Shown here piece after piece: positions 25,868 to 36,460 of a DNA stretch of 64,000 nucleotides. Position 1 is the stretch's first letter. Every line of letters starts with the position of its first letter. Under the pieces are notes generated by a model. It saw only the letters and a list, made by a program, of their open reading frames with translations, was not told the DNA's origin and did not search any database. The translations under genes were made by a program, and so were the position numbers. The stretch is from the NCBI GenBank assembly GCA_947501845.1, contig CANMXP010000002.1, positions 434,001 through 498,000 on the forward strand. Reading direction: 5' to 3'. Source of the stretch: an uncultured Flavobacteriaceae bacterium (GTDB taxonomy: Bacteria; Bacteroidota; Bacteroidia; Flavobacteriales; Flavobacteriaceae).

Positions 25868-26131
25868 TCATTCAGATAGCCCATTAAGTTCAGCATTTGG
25901 GTAACTAACCAAAAGCAACTTACTAAGCCAATACACGATACTTTGCATTTGTTCGTTTTTATATTGCCTTTTTTCTAATTGAGACAAGAGCAACATACAT
26001 TCAAGCAATGATTCCTGCATATAACTGAGTTCATTTAAGTCTGTAATGGGCAGTTTTATATACACTTGCCTAGTTTCAGGATCTGTTTGCAGTGTATGTC
26101 TATGACTTATGGTAAATTCGTTTGGTTTCAT
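25868..26131 (-). CDS. Small hypothetical protein
   Basis: An 87-residue soluble protein with a basic, histidine-containing N-terminus (FTISHRHTLQTDPETRQ), a short beta-like stretch (VYIKLPITDLNELSYMQ) and a long amphipathic helical part (SLLECMLLLSQLEKRQYKNE, QMQSIVYWLSKLLLVSY). No family or catalytic motif recognised. It is a single-gene unit, and the 269 bases upstream (26132-26400) show no further gene. Confidence 0.55.
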   Translation of the reverse strand: MKPNEFTISHRHTLQTDPETRQVYIKLPITDLNELSYMQESLLECMLLLSQLEKRQYKNEQMQSIVYWLSKLLLVSYPNAELNGLSE

Positions 26132-26400
26132 TTTATGGTCTTTATTATTTCACGAATCTAAGTTCTACTTTTGTGACCAATATAATAAACACATATGTGT
26201 GCTATTTGATTTTGATGGATAACTAAAATTAAATATTACAATTGAGATATCTTCTAATTTCATTTGGCATGAAGTATAAAACACTTTCTCTAAGTTTGAA
26301 ATTTTGCATAGAAAATTCGTATTGAAACTATTATATTTGAAAGAGATATTAATGTAATTGCATTTTTACTATAGCTGCAAACCATTTGAACAATAATCAT

Positions 26401-27027
26401 ATGAAAAGAATAATAACCATATCATTAATATTTTTCATCTCAATTAATACTTATTCTCAAACTAATAAAGAATCAGTACTTAAATCATTTGAGAATTACA
26501 AAAATGCAATTCTTACTGACAAAGGAGAAATCGCAGCTGAATTTGTTGATAGCAGAACTATGAACTACTATTCAAACATTTTAGATAAAATTAAAACGGC
26601 TGATTCATTGGAAGTTAATTCTATGGGAATAATTGACAAGTTAACTGTTTTAAGCATGAAGCATAGAACTTCTAAAGGCGAATTACTTAATTTCATTGGA
26701 AGAGATTTATTTGTTTACGCAATCGATAATGGAATGGTAGGAAAAAATAGTGTGATGAATGCGGAATTAGGAGAAGTAACTACAAGTGGAGATTTCGCTA
26801 AAGCAGAATTTATTGTTAACAATCAAAAGACTCCTTTTTTCTTTCATTTTTACCAAGAAAACGAAGTTTGGAAACTTGATATCACACATCTTTTTTCGTT
26901 AGGAGCTATGAGTTTTAAAAAAGTAATCGAGGATAGTGGAGAAAGCGAAAATAATTTTATAATAAATATCCTAGAAGCTGCAACAGGAAAGAAACCGACA
27001 AATGACATATGGAAACCCTTGAACTAA
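26401..27027 (+). CDS. Secreted hypothetical protein
   Basis: A 208-residue protein with a cleavable signal peptide (MKRIITISLIFFISINTYSQ, probable cut after the Ser-Gln typical of flavobacteria). The mature part has the feel of a small alpha/beta fold such as a nuclear-transport-factor-2-like domain (helices, then FAKAEFIVNNQKTPFFFHFY and QENEVWKLDITHLF strands), but this is a guess from pattern. Start at 26401 gives the signal peptide directly; an ATG five codons upstream would put polar residues in front of it. Confidence 0.65.
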   Translation: MKRIITISLIFFISINTYSQTNKESVLKSFENYKNAILTDKGEIAAEFVDSRTMNYYSNILDKIKTADSLEVNSMGIIDKLTVLSMKHRTSKGELLNFIGRDLFVYAIDNGMVGKNSVMNAELGEVTTSGDFAKAEFIVNNQKTPFFFHFYQENEVWKLDITHLFSLGAMSFKKVIEDSGESENNFIINILEAATGKKPTNDIWKPLN

Positions 27028-27118
27028 AAAAACGGCTCTCCCTCGTTTATTGCCGCACGTCTGTGACAAATGACGAAAAAAGCTAGATAAAGAGAAATTT
27101 CCGTTCATATTATCATAA

Positions 27119-27148
27119 AAAAAGGATGCCCTAACAGGCATCCTTTTT
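27119..27148. terminator. Terminator between the secreted protein gene and amt
   Basis: Stem GGATGCC/GGCATCC extended by A5/T5, loop CTAACA. It sits 24 bases from the end of the minus-strand amt gene and can terminate either direction. Confidence 0.85.
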
Positions 27149-27171
27149 ATTAACACTAACTAAAAATTTAT

Positions 27172-28407
27172 TTAATGCTCATTCATTCTAAAATCAGCAT
27201 AAGCACTCATACCGTGTTCGTGCCCATCTAATCCTTCCAATTCTTCTTTTTCAGAAACTCTTATTCCAACTGTTTTCTTCATTATAAAGAATATTATAAA
27301 TGCTGAAGGCACACAAATAGCTGCATAAGATAATATTCCAACTAATTGGCTAATTAACTGGTCTACACCAGCCAATGCTCCAAAAATTCCAACTGCTAAT
27401 GTACCCCAGATACCACAAATTAAGTGTACGGCAATAGCACCAACAGGATCATCTAATTTAATTCTATCAATAAAGCTTACAGCAAATACAATTAATGCAC
27501 CAGCAATGGCTCCAATAATAATAGCGTCCTCAGGGCTCATTTGGTCTGCTCCAGCAGTAATACCAACTAAACCACCTAATATACCATTTAAGAACATGGT
27601 TAAATCTAAATTCTTATATCTTAAGAACGATACTAGAGCAGCAACCACACCACCAGCAGCGGCAGCTAAACATGTTGTTACCAAAGTTAAAGAAGTTAAC
27701 TCAGGATCTGCAGAAAGTACAGAACCACCGTTAAATCCAAACCATCCTAACCAAAGGATTAATACACCAGCTGTTGCTAATGGAATGTTATGTCCAGGGA
27801 TTGCTTGTGGCTTCCCATCTTTAAATTTACCAATTCTAGATCCTAGTAACCAAACCGCAACTAAAGCAGCCCAACCACCTACAGAGTGCACTAAAGTAGA
27901 ACCTGCGAAATCGTAGAATGCTGTTTCTCTCATATCTAAGAAACCTCCACCCCATTTCCATGAACCAGCAATAGGGTAAACAATACCAACGTATAATACA
28001 GTGAAGATCATAAACGGTCCAATTTTAATACGCTCAGCAACCGCTCCAGATACAATAGTAGCAGCTGTAGCAGCAAACATACCTTGGAATAAGAAATCTG
28101 TCCACCAAGTATATCCACCATCAGCATATTCTGGAGTCATCCCATTCTCAGGAGGTGCAATTCCAAATCCTGCGAAATCGAAAAATCCAGCAGAACCATC
28201 TTCAAATCCTGGGTACATTAAATTGAATCCCATGATGTAGTATAATAAAAGACCAACAGTAATAATAAAAATATTCTTAAATAAAATGTTGATTGTGTTT
28301 TTTTGTCTTGTTAGCCCAATTTCAAGAAATGCAAAACCTGTGTGCATAAAGAAAACGAGCGCTGTACAGATCATCATCCATACATTATTGGTTGTAAGTA
28401 ATTCCAT
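27172..28407 (-). CDS. amt: Ammonium transporter
   Basis: A 411-residue inner-membrane channel with about 11 helices that imports ammonium. The pore twin histidines are in STLVHSVGGW and AVHLICGIWG, and the external recruitment region is aromatic (YTWWTDFLFQGMFAATAAT). The cytoplasmic C-terminus ends EHGMSAYADFRMNEH, the part P-II proteins bind or sense. P-II is encoded 23 bases upstream on the same strand, the classic glnK-amtB pairing, so import is probably gated by nitrogen status. Confidence 0.95.
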   Translation of the reverse strand: MELLTTNNVWMMICTALVFFMHTGFAFLEIGLTRQKNTINILFKNIFIITVGLLLYYIMGFNLMYPGFEDGSAGFFDFAGFGIAPPENGMTPEYADGGYTWWTDFLFQGMFAATAATIVSGAVAERIKIGPFMIFTVLYVGIVYPIAGSWKWGGGFLDMRETAFYDFAGSTLVHSVGGWAALVAVWLLGSRIGKFKDGKPQAIPGHNIPLATAGVLILWLGWFGFNGGSVLSADPELTSLTLVTTCLAAAAGGVVAALVSFLRYKNLDLTMFLNGILGGLVGITAGADQMSPEDAIIIGAIAGALIVFAVSFIDRIKLDDPVGAIAVHLICGIWGTLAVGIFGALAGVDQLISQLVGILSYAAICVPSAFIIFFIMKKTVGIRVSEKEELEGLDGHEHGMSAYADFRMNEH

Positions 28408-28430
28408 AATTATATATTTTTAAATAATGA

Positions 28431-28769
28431 TTATTTTAAAGTGTCCCCACCTTTTTCCCCTGTTCGTATTCTGTAACATTCATTAATATCTGATACAAAT
28501 ATCTTTCCATCACCTACCTCACCTGTTGCAGCCGAGTTAAGGATCGCTTGAATAGTTACTTCTTCAAAATCATCATTTACAACAATCGATATATGTCTAC
28601 GTTGAATATCACTAGTACTATATGATACCCCTCTGTATACATGCCCTTCTTTTTCATTCCCTAAACCAGTAACATCCCAGTAAGAGAAAAAGTTCACACC
28701 AACATCGTGCAATGCCTCTTTAACAACACGATATTTAGATTTTCTGATAATTGCTTCAATTTTTTTCAT
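28431..28769 (-). CDS. P-II family nitrogen regulatory protein
   Basis: A 112-residue trimeric signal protein that binds ATP/ADP and 2-oxoglutarate and controls the ammonium transporter. Recognisable parts: start MKKIEAIIRKSKYRVVKEAL, T-loop region EGHVYRGVSY with the modifiable-position tyrosine retained, B-loop ATGEVGDGKIFV, C-loop YRIRTGE. The T-loop GLGNEKEGH differs from the enterobacterial GFGRQKGH, and no uridylyltransferase is seen in the window. It lies directly upstream of amt, and a porin gene precedes it on the same strand. Confidence 0.95.
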   Translation of the reverse strand: MKKIEAIIRKSKYRVVKEALHDVGVNFFSYWDVTGLGNEKEGHVYRGVSYSTSDIQRRHISIVVNDDFEEVTIQAILNSAATGEVGDGKIFVSDINECYRIRTGEKGGDTLK

Positions 28770-28810
28770 ATGATATATGGTTTAATTGATTAGTTAATTA
28801 ATTAAAATAT

Positions 28811-28843
28811 GAGTATTCCCAAGTGCTTATCTTAGGAATACTC
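28811..28843 (-). terminator. Hairpin between porin and P-II genes
   Basis: GAGTATTCC and GGAATACTC form a 9-bp stem with a 15-base loop in the 88-base gap. On the minus strand it is followed by AT-rich sequence but no T-run, so it may be an mRNA-stabilising or partial terminator that lowers P-II/Amt expression relative to the porin. Confidence 0.5.
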
Positions 28844-28857
28844 AAGTATTATATTTT

Positions 28858-29865
28858 TTAGAAAGAATATATAGCAGCTAATGTAAAAGCAGCTAAACTT
28901 TTAGTAGGTTGTAAATCTGAATCAAAATAAACTTCTTCAGAATTGCTGTCTAAACGTAATTCAGGCTTTATGATTAAGTTTTCTAAAGTATAGCTTCCTG
29001 TTAAAGTAACTGCAAATACATTTGGCTCATCTGTTGCACCATCGATCATCCAGTTAAAATACTCTCCTCTTAAACCAATAGAGAAATCATCAGAAGTTGC
29101 AAGTTGTGGATATAAAGCGGCACCGTAAAATCCGTTTCCATCATTATCTGCATAAGCTCCGTTAATTCCTAAGAAGAAATCGTCAGATAAATCAAATCCT
29201 CCTGTATAATCAATTTCAAATCCTAATTTGATTCCAGAATCATAATAGAAATTCAAGAACTGACCAGAATAACCTAATTGAGCTCCTAAAGCATAATCTC
29301 CAGTAGTGTTGCTATCAATATCTGTAGCATTCATTACAGCTAACATTAAGCTAAAGTCATCAGACAAAGCAAAATCAGCTTTTAATCCTACATGAGAAAA
29401 TGGTCCGTTAGAGAACAAGTAAGATGTACTGTAGTTAAAGTTTGCTGCTGGAGAAATAACTTCATATCCTAAATACGTGTTAAAACGTCCTAAAGTTAAT
29501 GTAGTCCCTTCAGACACATTCCAGTAAGCATATAACTGATTAATATTGTTTCCTGTAATTGCAGAATTTCCTCTTGGTCCAAAAACCACATCTGCAACCA
29601 CACCTGTTTTTTCTCCTTCGTACGAAGCAACAATGTTAGCCATACCTAGAGCAAAACCAGTTTCATCTGCAAATGAAGTTCCAAAAGATTGAAAACCTCC
29701 ATCTCCACCATTGAATACTGGATTAGTAGCATCAGTAGACGTTAAATTTGTTTTGTAATAAGTATCAACTGTCCCGCTTATTGACACTTTTTTCTTTGTA
29801 GCTTCTTCTTGAGCAAATAGAACTGTTGCCATAAAAAGCATTGAAAGAGTAATTAATTTTTTCAT
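28858..29865 (-). CDS. Outer-membrane beta-barrel porin (nitrogen cluster)
   Basis: A 335-residue outer-membrane protein with signal peptide MKKLITLSMLFMATVLFAQ. The mature part is a run of amphipathic beta strands rich in Gly, Asp, Tyr and Phe (GTTLTLGRFNTYLGYEVISP, FSVGLRGEYFNWMIDG-like segments), ending in a strand with terminal phenylalanine (FTLAAIYSF), the outer-membrane targeting signature. It belongs to the porin/putative beta-barrel group (BBP2-like). Position before P-II and amt suggests it helps nitrogenous solutes cross the outer membrane. Confidence 0.85.
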   Translation of the reverse strand: MKKLITLSMLFMATVLFAQEEATKKKVSISGTVDTYYKTNLTSTDATNPVFNGGDGGFQSFGTSFADETGFALGMANIVASYEGEKTGVVADVVFGPRGNSAITGNNINQLYAYWNVSEGTTLTLGRFNTYLGYEVISPAANFNYSTSYLFSNGPFSHVGLKADFALSDDFSLMLAVMNATDIDSNTTGDYALGAQLGYSGQFLNFYYDSGIKLGFEIDYTGGFDLSDDFFLGINGAYADNDGNGFYGAALYPQLATSDDFSIGLRGEYFNWMIDGATDEPNVFAVTLTGSYTLENLIIKPELRLDSNSEEVYFDSDLQPTKSLAAFTLAAIYSF

Positions 29866-30328
29866 AATTGTTTAAGTTTTAAGTTATTGATCTTTGTGTT
29901 TATTTTCCAATTAATGGGGCTAAACTATATAAAAAAGACATATACCCCATAAAAAATAGGGGTAACTGACTCAATTTTATAGATATTTCATTTTTTACCC
30001 CATTTTTTTACATGTATTCTGTTTATAATGATGTTTTTTGAATTTTTAACAACTCGTTTATTTGAATGATTGTCAGTATTTTCCAAATTTTAATACCGTT
30101 ATTTCCATTTATTTGATTATTTGTTAGCATTAATTCAGATATATGTATTTATTGCTAAAAATTATAGATTGAATATTTATTAAAAAACACGTTTAATATT
30201 GATATATAATTATTTTTATCTAGACTTCGTTTCTATAATCGGAATAATGAAATACCCCCTATTGTTATTCGAATCTTAGTGCATATCTTAGCCCTTCAAC
30301 TCAAGTTTTAAACCAAAATTTGTTGATT
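29866..30328. promoter_or_regulatory. Divergent control region of nitrogen genes with repeated TACCCC motifs
   Basis: This 463-base gap separates the minus-strand porin/P-II/amt run from plus-strand gltBD. It contains no gene. Motif TACCCC occurs as an inverted pair (29943-29948 and, inverted, 29959-29964), again at 29996-30001 and at 30253-30258, and a related ATGGGG is at 29914-29919. In otherwise very AT-rich DNA this clustering suggests binding sites of a shared regulator. The regulator is unknown; no sigma-54 type GG-N10-GC element is apparent. Confidence 0.5.
30253..30291 (+). promoter_or_regulatory. Candidate gltB promoter with upstream TACCCC site
   Basis: TTG at 30262-30264 and TATCTTAG at 30284-30291 are 19 bases apart, near the TTG-N19-TAnnTTTG consensus with one mismatch. 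A TACCCC motif at 30253-30258 abuts the -33 element, the place an activator would bind. The gltB ATG follows 37 bases later. Confidence 0.45.
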
Positions 30329-33300
30329 ATGCTGAAGAAACAAGGACTGTATTTACCCGAATTTGAACACGAAAATTGTGGCGCAGGTTTTATTTGTAAT
30401 CTTAATGGAGACAAAACAAATCAAATCATTCATGATGCCTTAGAAATTCTCGTAAAGTTAGAACACCGTGGCGGTGTAAGTGCCGATGGAAAAACTGGTG
30501 ATGGTGCTGGTTTATTAATTGATATCCCTCATGATTATTTTAAAAGAGTTTGCGATTTTAACATCCCAGCTCAAAGAGAATATGCTGTAGGTATGGTATT
30601 TTTACCAAAAGTATCTAACCAATACCAATACTGTAAAGACACATTTGAAAATGAAATAAAAGCACAAGGACTTTCTATTTTAGGATGGAGAGAAGTGCCT
30701 GTAGATTCTACACAATTAGGTCAAATAGCGTTAGCTTCAGAGCCTAATATCGAACAGCTTTTTGTTGGTAAAACAGAAGCTATTAGTGAAGCTGATTTTA
30801 AAGCTAAATTATACGCTGCACGCAAGATTACCGAGCACACGATTAGAAAATCGAAAATCTCCGAAAGCGCCTATTTTTACGTACCTAGCTTATCTACTAC
30901 AACTTTAATATATAAAGGTATTATAATGCCTGAAGATATTGGGCCTTACTATACCGATTTACAACAGCAAGATTTAGTAACACGTCTGGCACTAGTACAC
31001 CAGCGTTTTTCTACCAACACAATGCCTACCTGGGAGTTAGCACAACCGTTCCGTTTTATGTGTCAGAATGGTGAGATTAATACACTTCGAGGTAATGTTA
31101 GTAGAATGCGTGTTCGCGAAGAAATCATGAAAAGTGATGTTTTCGGACCTCAAATAGATAAATTATTCCCTATTATATTGCCAGGTAAGTCAGATTCTGC
31201 TTCTATGGATATGGTCGTTGAATTATTGACACACACCGGAAGATCGCTACCAGAAATTATGATGATGATGATTCCAGAAGCATGGGAAAAACACAAAACC
31301 ATGTCTGAGGAGCGAAAAGCATTTTACGAGTATAATGCTTGTTTAATGGAACCATGGGATGGTCCTGCATCTGTTCCTTTTACAGATGGTGACTATATTG
31401 GTGCATTGCTAGACAGAAATGGACTAAGACCATCTAGATATACGGTTACCAAAAGCGGGAAATTAATTATGTCATCAGAAATTGGTGTTGTAGAAATTGA
31501 TGCCGAAGATGTAGAAAGACATGGCCGATTAGAGCCAGGGAAGATGTTCCTGGTAGATATGAATAAAGGGCGTATTATTGAGGATGAAGAAATTAAGAGT
31601 AAAATTGTTTCAGAAAGACCTTATAAAGAATGGCTAGATAAAACAAGGTTACATTTAAAAGACGTTCCTTATACAAACGAAACCTGTCCTATTGAAACTA
31701 TCGATATCAAAACACGTCAACGTCTCTTTAATTATACGTTTGAAGATATCCAAGAAGTCATAACACCTATGGCTATTGTAGGCAAAGAAGCCTTAGGCTC
31801 AATGGGAATTGATACACCTTTGGCTGTTTTATCAGACAGACCTCAGCTTATTTCAAACTACTTCAAGCAATTATTTGCACAAGTTACCAATCCGCCATTA
31901 GATGGTATTCGTGAAGAGATTGTAACCGATATTAGTTTAAACCTTGGTAAAGACAGAAACATTTTTAGCATTACAGATAGACAGTGTAGAAAACTTAGAA
32001 TTCAAAACCCTGTTATTTCTAATGCCGATTTAGAAAAAATAAGAACCATTGAAATTGAAAGTTTCAAAGCAGAAACTATTCAGATGCTTTACCCTAAAGC
32101 ACAAGGACTTAATGGTCTTGAAGATGCTTTAGAGGATATTATAAGACAAGTTGAAAAAGCACTGGAAAGGAAAACAAATATTATAATCCTTTCAGATAGA
32201 GGTGTTAATCAGGAATTTGCTCCTATCCCTGCTTTATTAGCATGTTCTTATGTAAATCATCAATTGAATCGTTTACGTAAGCGTTCTTATTTCGATATTA
32301 TTATCGAATCTGCAGAACCTCGCGAACCACACCATTTTGCAACTCTTTTTGGTTATGGCGCTAGTGCTATTAACCCTTATATGGTAAATGAAATTATCAG
32401 AATGCAAGTAAAAGAAGGCTTCATTGTTGATATGGATGAGCAAAAAGCTGTGGATAATTTCAATAAAGCCATCGGAAAAGGGATTTTAAAAATTATGAAC
32501 AAAATTGGAATCTCTACCCTACACTCTTATAGAGGTTCTCAAATATTCGAAATTGTTGGTTTCAACTCTCAATTTGTAGAAAAATATTTCCCTTATACAG
32601 CTTCAAGAATTGAAGGTATAGGGTTATATGAAATTGAAAAAGAAATTAATGAGCGTTACAAGCAAGCCTATCCAGATAACTTAATTGATAAACGCTTGGG
32701 CTTAAATATTGGTGGCGATTACAGATGGAGACGTAATGGCGAAAGACACCTGTTTAACCCAACTACAGTTTCCAAACTGCAACAAGCCGTTAGATTGAGC
32801 GACCAAGCCAGTTATGATGTTTACTCAAAAGCTATTAACGAGCAATCGGAAAACTTAATGACTATTCGTGGTTTATTTGAGTTTGACAATTTAAACCCCA
32901 TTCCGTTGGAGGAGGTAGAGCCTTGGACAGAAATTGTGAAGCGTTTTAAAACAGGTGCGATGTCTTATGGATCTATTTCCAGAGAGGCCCACGAAAATTT
33001 AGCGATTGCCATGAACCGAATTGGTGGTAAATCAAATTCTGGTGAAGGTGGAGAAGATAGAAAGCGTTTTCAAAAAGATATAAATGGCGATAGCCGTAAC
33101 TCGGCCATAAAACAAGTGGCATCAGGACGTTTTGGAGTAACTTCACATTATCTTACTAATGCGAAGGAAATTCAAATTAAAATGGCGCAAGGAGCAAAAC
33201 CTGGTGAAGGTGGGCAATTACCTGGTGAAAAAGTATTACCATGGATTGCTGATGCAAGAAACTCGACACCATTTGTAGGTTTAATTTCGCCACCTCCGCA

Positions 33301-34843
33301 TCACGATATTTATTCTATTGAAGATTTAGCACAATTAATTTTCGATTTAAAAAATGCCAATCGAGATGCTAGAGTTAATGTTAAGTTAGTATCAGAAGTT
33401 GGTGTAGGTACCATTGCCGCTGGGGTTTCTAAAGCCAAAGCCGATGTTGTATTAATTTCTGGTTATGATGGTGGTACTGGAGCATCTCCTTTAACATCAT
33501 TAAAACACGCTGGGTTACCATGGGAACTTGGTTTAGCCGAAGCCCAACAAACCTTGGTTTTAAATAAACTAAGAAGTAGAATTGTTGTTGAATGTGACGG
33601 CCAATTAAAAACGGGACGTGATGTGGCCGTAGCTGCGCTTTTGGGGGCTGAAGAATTTGGATTTGCCACAGCTCCTCTAGTTGCTTCTGGTTGTATTATG
33701 ATGCGTAAGTGTCACCTAAATACCTGCCCAGTTGGTATAGCAACTCAAGATAAAGAGTTACGTAAAAACTTTAAAGGAACACCTGAGCATGTTATTAACT
33801 TCTTCTACTACATTGCTGAAGAATTAAGAAGCATCATGGCACAATTAGGGTTCAGATCTGTCGCAGAAATGGTTGGTCAAACACATAAGATAAACGCGAA
33901 CAGAGCCATCAAGCATTATAAAGCAAAAGGCTTAGATTTATCGAGCATTTTACACAGACCTTCTGCTTACAATCAACTTACAATAAGAAATACAGAAACA
34001 CAAGATCACAACTTAGATAGTGTTTTAGACTTTACTATATTAAAAGATTCTCATAGAGCTTTATATAGAAAAGAGAAAATGAACCTAGCATATCCAATAA
34101 AAAACATCAATAGAACTGTTGGAGCCATTGTAAGTAATGAAATATCAAAAATTTACGGTCATTTAGGCTTACCTGAAGACACGTTAAACATAAACTTCAC
34201 AGGTTCTGCTGGTCAAAGTTTTGGTGCCTTTGGAGCCTTCGGATTAACATTTACTGTCAATGGAAACACCAATGATTATTTAGGGAAAGGCTTATCTGGA
34301 GCTAAACTAATCATCAAAAAACCTGCAAAAGCAGATTTCATAGCAGAAAACAATATTATTGTTGGTAATGTTTGCTTATTTGGTGCTGTAAAAGGTGAAG
34401 CTTACATTAACGGAATTGCTGGTGAACGTTTTGCAGTACGTAATTCTGGAGCAAAAGCAGTTGTAGAAGGTGTAGGAGATCATTGCTGCGAATATATGAC
34501 TGGAGGAAAAGTGATTGTTTTAGGTAATACTGGAAGAAATTTTGCTGCTGGTATGAGTGGCGGTACTGCTTATGTTTATGATCCTGAAAATAAATTCGTT
34601 AATGGTTTATGTAATACAGAAACTATTGAATTTGAAGATATTTCGGCAGAAGATGCAGCAGATTTAAAAGCATCTATAGAAAAGCATGTCCTTTATACAA
34701 ATAGTAATCGAGGTAAAAATCTATTAGCAGACTGGGATACCAGCCTAGGCAACTTTGTAAAAGTTATGCCAATAGAATACAAGCGTGCCTTAATACGTTT
34801 GGAAACTGAAGAACAAATGGTAGAAGAACTAACAACAGCATAG
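30329..34843 (+). CDS. gltB: Glutamate synthase large subunit
   Basis: About 1504 residues. With GltD it makes glutamate from glutamine and 2-oxoglutarate. Domain order: class II glutamine amidotransferase with the nucleophilic Cys in the NCGAGF motif shortly after the start, the central domain, the FMN/synthase TIM barrel ([37 protein letters not shown]), the 3Fe-4S ligands C-x5-C-x4-C in [16 protein letters not shown] (about residue 1126), then the GXGXG beta-helix. The start at 30329 ([15 protein letters not shown]) is preferred over a TTG three codons earlier. gltD follows after four bases. Confidence 0.97.
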   Translation: MLKKQGLYLPEFEHENCGAGFICNLNGDKTNQIIHDALEILVKLEHRGGVSADGKTGDGAGLLIDIPHDYFKRVCDFNIPAQREYAVGMVFLPKVSNQYQYCKDTFENEIKAQGLSILGWREVPVDSTQLGQIALASEPNIEQLFVGKTEAISEADFKAKLYAARKITEHTIRKSKISESAYFYVPSLSTTTLIYKGIIMPEDIGPYYTDLQQQDLVTRLALVHQRFSTNTMPTWELAQPFRFMCQNGEINTLRGNVSRMRVREEIMKSDVFGPQIDKLFPIILPGKSDSASMDMVVELLTHTGRSLPEIMMMMIPEAWEKHKTMSEERKAFYEYNACLMEPWDGPASVPFTDGDYIGALLDRNGLRPSRYTVTKSGKLIMSSEIGVVEIDAEDVERHGRLEPGKMFLVDMNKGRIIEDEEIKSKIVSERPYKEWLDKTRLHLKDVPYTNETCPIETIDIKTRQRLFNYTFEDIQEVITPMAIVGKEALGSMGIDTPLAVLSDRPQLISNYFKQLFAQVTNPPLDGIREEIVTDISLNLGKDRNIFSITDRQCRKLRIQNPVISNADLEKIRTIEIESFKAETIQMLYPKAQGLNGLEDALEDIIRQVEKALERKTNIIILSDRGVNQEFAPIPALLACSYVNHQLNRLRKRSYFDIIIESAEPREPHHFATLFGYGASAINPYMVNEIIRMQVKEGFIVDMDEQKAVDNFNKAIGKGILKIMNKIGISTLHSYRGSQIFEIVGFNSQFVEKYFPYTASRIEGIGLYEIEKEINERYKQAYPDNLIDKRLGLNIGGDYRWRRNGERHLFNPTTVSKLQQAVRLSDQASYDVYSKAINEQSENLMTIRGLFEFDNLNPIPLEEVEPWTEIVKRFKTGAMSYGSISREAHENLAIAMNRIGGKSNSGEGGEDRKRFQKDINGDSRNSAIKQVASGRFGVTSHYLTNAKEIQIKMAQGAKPGEGGQLPGEKVLPWIADARNSTPFVGLISPPPHHDIYSIEDLAQLIFDLKNANRDARVNVKLVSEVGVGTIAAGVSKAKADVVLISGYDGGTGASPLTSLKHAGLPWELGLAEAQQTLVLNKLRSRIVVECDGQLKTGRDVAVAALLGAEEFGFATAPLVASGCIMMRKCHLNTCPVGIATQDKELRKNFKGTPEHVINFFYYIAEELRSIMAQLGFRSVAEMVGQTHKINANRAIKHYKAKGLDLSSILHRPSAYNQLTIRNTETQDHNLDSVLDFTILKDSHRALYRKEKMNLAYPIKNINRTVGAIVSNEISKIYGHLGLPEDTLNINFTGSAGQSFGAFGAFGLTFTVNGNTNDYLGKGLSGAKLIIKKPAKADFIAENNIIVGNVCLFGAVKGEAYINGIAGERFAVRNSGAKAVVEGVGDHCCEYMTGGKVIVLGNTGRNFAAGMSGGTAYVYDPENKFVNGLCNTETIEFEDISAEDAADLKASIEKHVLYTNSNRGKNLLADWDTSLGNFVKVMPIEYKRALIRLETEEQMVEELTTA

Positions 34844-34847
34844 TGTC

Positions 34848-36311
34848 ATGGGAAAAGTAACAGGATTTAAAGAATTTGAAAGACAAGATGAAACATACAC
34901 ATCTGTAAAAGATCGTGTAAAGCATTATAAAGAATTTACAGTACCTTTAAGTGAACCCGAATTGAAAAAACAAGGGTCGCGCTGTATGGATTGTGGTATC
35001 CCGTTTTGTCACAGTGGTTGTCCATTAGGTAACTTAATACCAGATTTTAATCACATGGTACACCAAGGTGAATGGCAAAAAGCTTCTTGGTTATTACATT
35101 CAACCAATAACTTTCCTGAGTTTACAGGGCGCTTATGCCCAGCTCCATGCGAAAAATCATGTGTATTAGGTATTATTGAAGATCCAGTATCTATAGAGAA
35201 TATAGAAAAGAATATTGTAGAACGTGCTTTTAAAGAGGGTTGGATTAAACCACAGCCACCTAAAACGCGTACAGGAAAAACCATTGCTGTTGTAGGCTCT
35301 GGGCCAGCTGGTTTAGCTGCTGCTCAACAATTAAACAGAGCAGGGCACACCGTAACTGTTTTTGAAAGAGATGATGAAATTGGTGGATTATTGCGTTATG
35401 GTATTCCTAATTTTAAAATGGAAAAAGAAATTATAGACCGCCGTATAGCCATTTTAGAAGCCGAAGGCATCACTTTTAAAACGAACGTAAACGTTGGTGT
35501 AAATTATGATGTTGAGGAATTAAAAGCTTTCGATTCGGTTGTTCTTTGTGGAGGAGCCACAGAAAGAAGAAGCTTACCAACTTCTGGTATTGATGCAGAT
35601 GGTGTGGTACAGGCTATGGATTTCTTAACACAGCAAACCAAAGTATTATTTGGTAAAGAGGTGAAAGATCAAGTATTAGCGACCGATAAAAACGTGATCG
35701 TTATTGGTGGTGGTGATACAGGTTCAGATTGTGTAGGAACATCGAACCGACATGGTGCTAAATCGGTAGTTAATTTTGAAATCATGCCTAAGCCTCCAGG
35801 ACATCGTTCGCCAACAACTCCTTGGCCTTTTTGGCCATTACAGTTAAAAACATCCTCTTCGCATGAAGAAGGTGTAGAACGTAACTGGTTAATTAACACC
35901 AAAGAATTCATAAAAGACAAAAATGGTAAATTAACAGCCTTAAAAACCGTTAATGTAGAATGGAAAATGGTTCCAGGTGAGCGTCCTCAACTCATAGAAA
36001 TTGAAGGCACCGAAAAAACATGGCCTTGTGACCTAGCTCTATTGGCACTTGGATTTACTGGCCCTGAAAGTACTTTGTCCGATAAATTAGGTATTGAAAA
36101 AGATGCACGCTCTAATTATAAAGCTGAATACGGGAAATACCAAACAAACATTCCAAATATTTTTGCTGCTGGCGATATGCGCCGCGGACAATCGTTAATT
36201 GTTTGGGCCATCTCTGAAGGTAGAGAAGCAGCTCGCCAAGTAGACATATACTTAATGGGTAAATCTAACTTACCATCTAAAGATATGAGCGGCGATTTGG
36301 TTGCGCTTTAA
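34848..36311 (+). CDS. gltD: Glutamate synthase small subunit
   Basis: A 487-residue subunit that takes electrons from NAD(P)H and passes them via FAD and iron-sulfur clusters to GltB. The N-terminal cluster region has CMDCGIPFCHSGCPLGNLIP and the second group GRLCPAPCEKSCVLG. FAD loop: VVGSGPAGLAAAQQL. NAD(P)H loop: VIGGGDTGSDCVG. C-terminal flavin motif: FAAGDMRRGQSLIVWAI. Cotranscribed with gltB, with a strong terminator behind. Confidence 0.96.
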   Translation: MGKVTGFKEFERQDETYTSVKDRVKHYKEFTVPLSEPELKKQGSRCMDCGIPFCHSGCPLGNLIPDFNHMVHQGEWQKASWLLHSTNNFPEFTGRLCPAPCEKSCVLGIIEDPVSIENIEKNIVERAFKEGWIKPQPPKTRTGKTIAVVGSGPAGLAAAQQLNRAGHTVTVFERDDEIGGLLRYGIPNFKMEKEIIDRRIAILEAEGITFKTNVNVGVNYDVEELKAFDSVVLCGGATERRSLPTSGIDADGVVQAMDFLTQQTKVLFGKEVKDQVLATDKNVIVIGGGDTGSDCVGTSNRHGAKSVVNFEIMPKPPGHRSPTTPWPFWPLQLKTSSSHEEGVERNWLINTKEFIKDKNGKLTALKTVNVEWKMVPGERPQLIEIEGTEKTWPCDLALLALGFTGPESTLSDKLGIEKDARSNYKAEYGKYQTNIPNIFAAGDMRRGQSLIVWAISEGREAARQVDIYLMGKSNLPSKDMSGDLVAL

Positions 36312-36334
36312 AAACGATAAAATAGTTTAAATAT

Positions 36335-36366
36335 AAAAAGGCTTCTTTTAAAAAGAAGCCTTTTTT
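36335..36366 (+). terminator. Rho-independent terminator of gltBD
   Basis: Stem GGCTTCTT/AAGAAGCC extended by A5/T5 pairs, small TTAAA loop, ending in six T residues, 24 bases after the gltD stop. Confidence 0.9.
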
Positions 36367-36460
36367 GTTTTTAATAAATACTGCCATAACCCCGACAGAA
36401 AACAACTATTTTTTAATCGAATTAAATAAAATCATATCTTATGGGAATAAACCTTTAATT

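Noticed and set aside
29866-30328. Riboswitch upstream of gltB
   Set aside because: No recognisable glutamine or other riboswitch core, and the predicted leader from the -7 element to the ATG is only about 30 bases.
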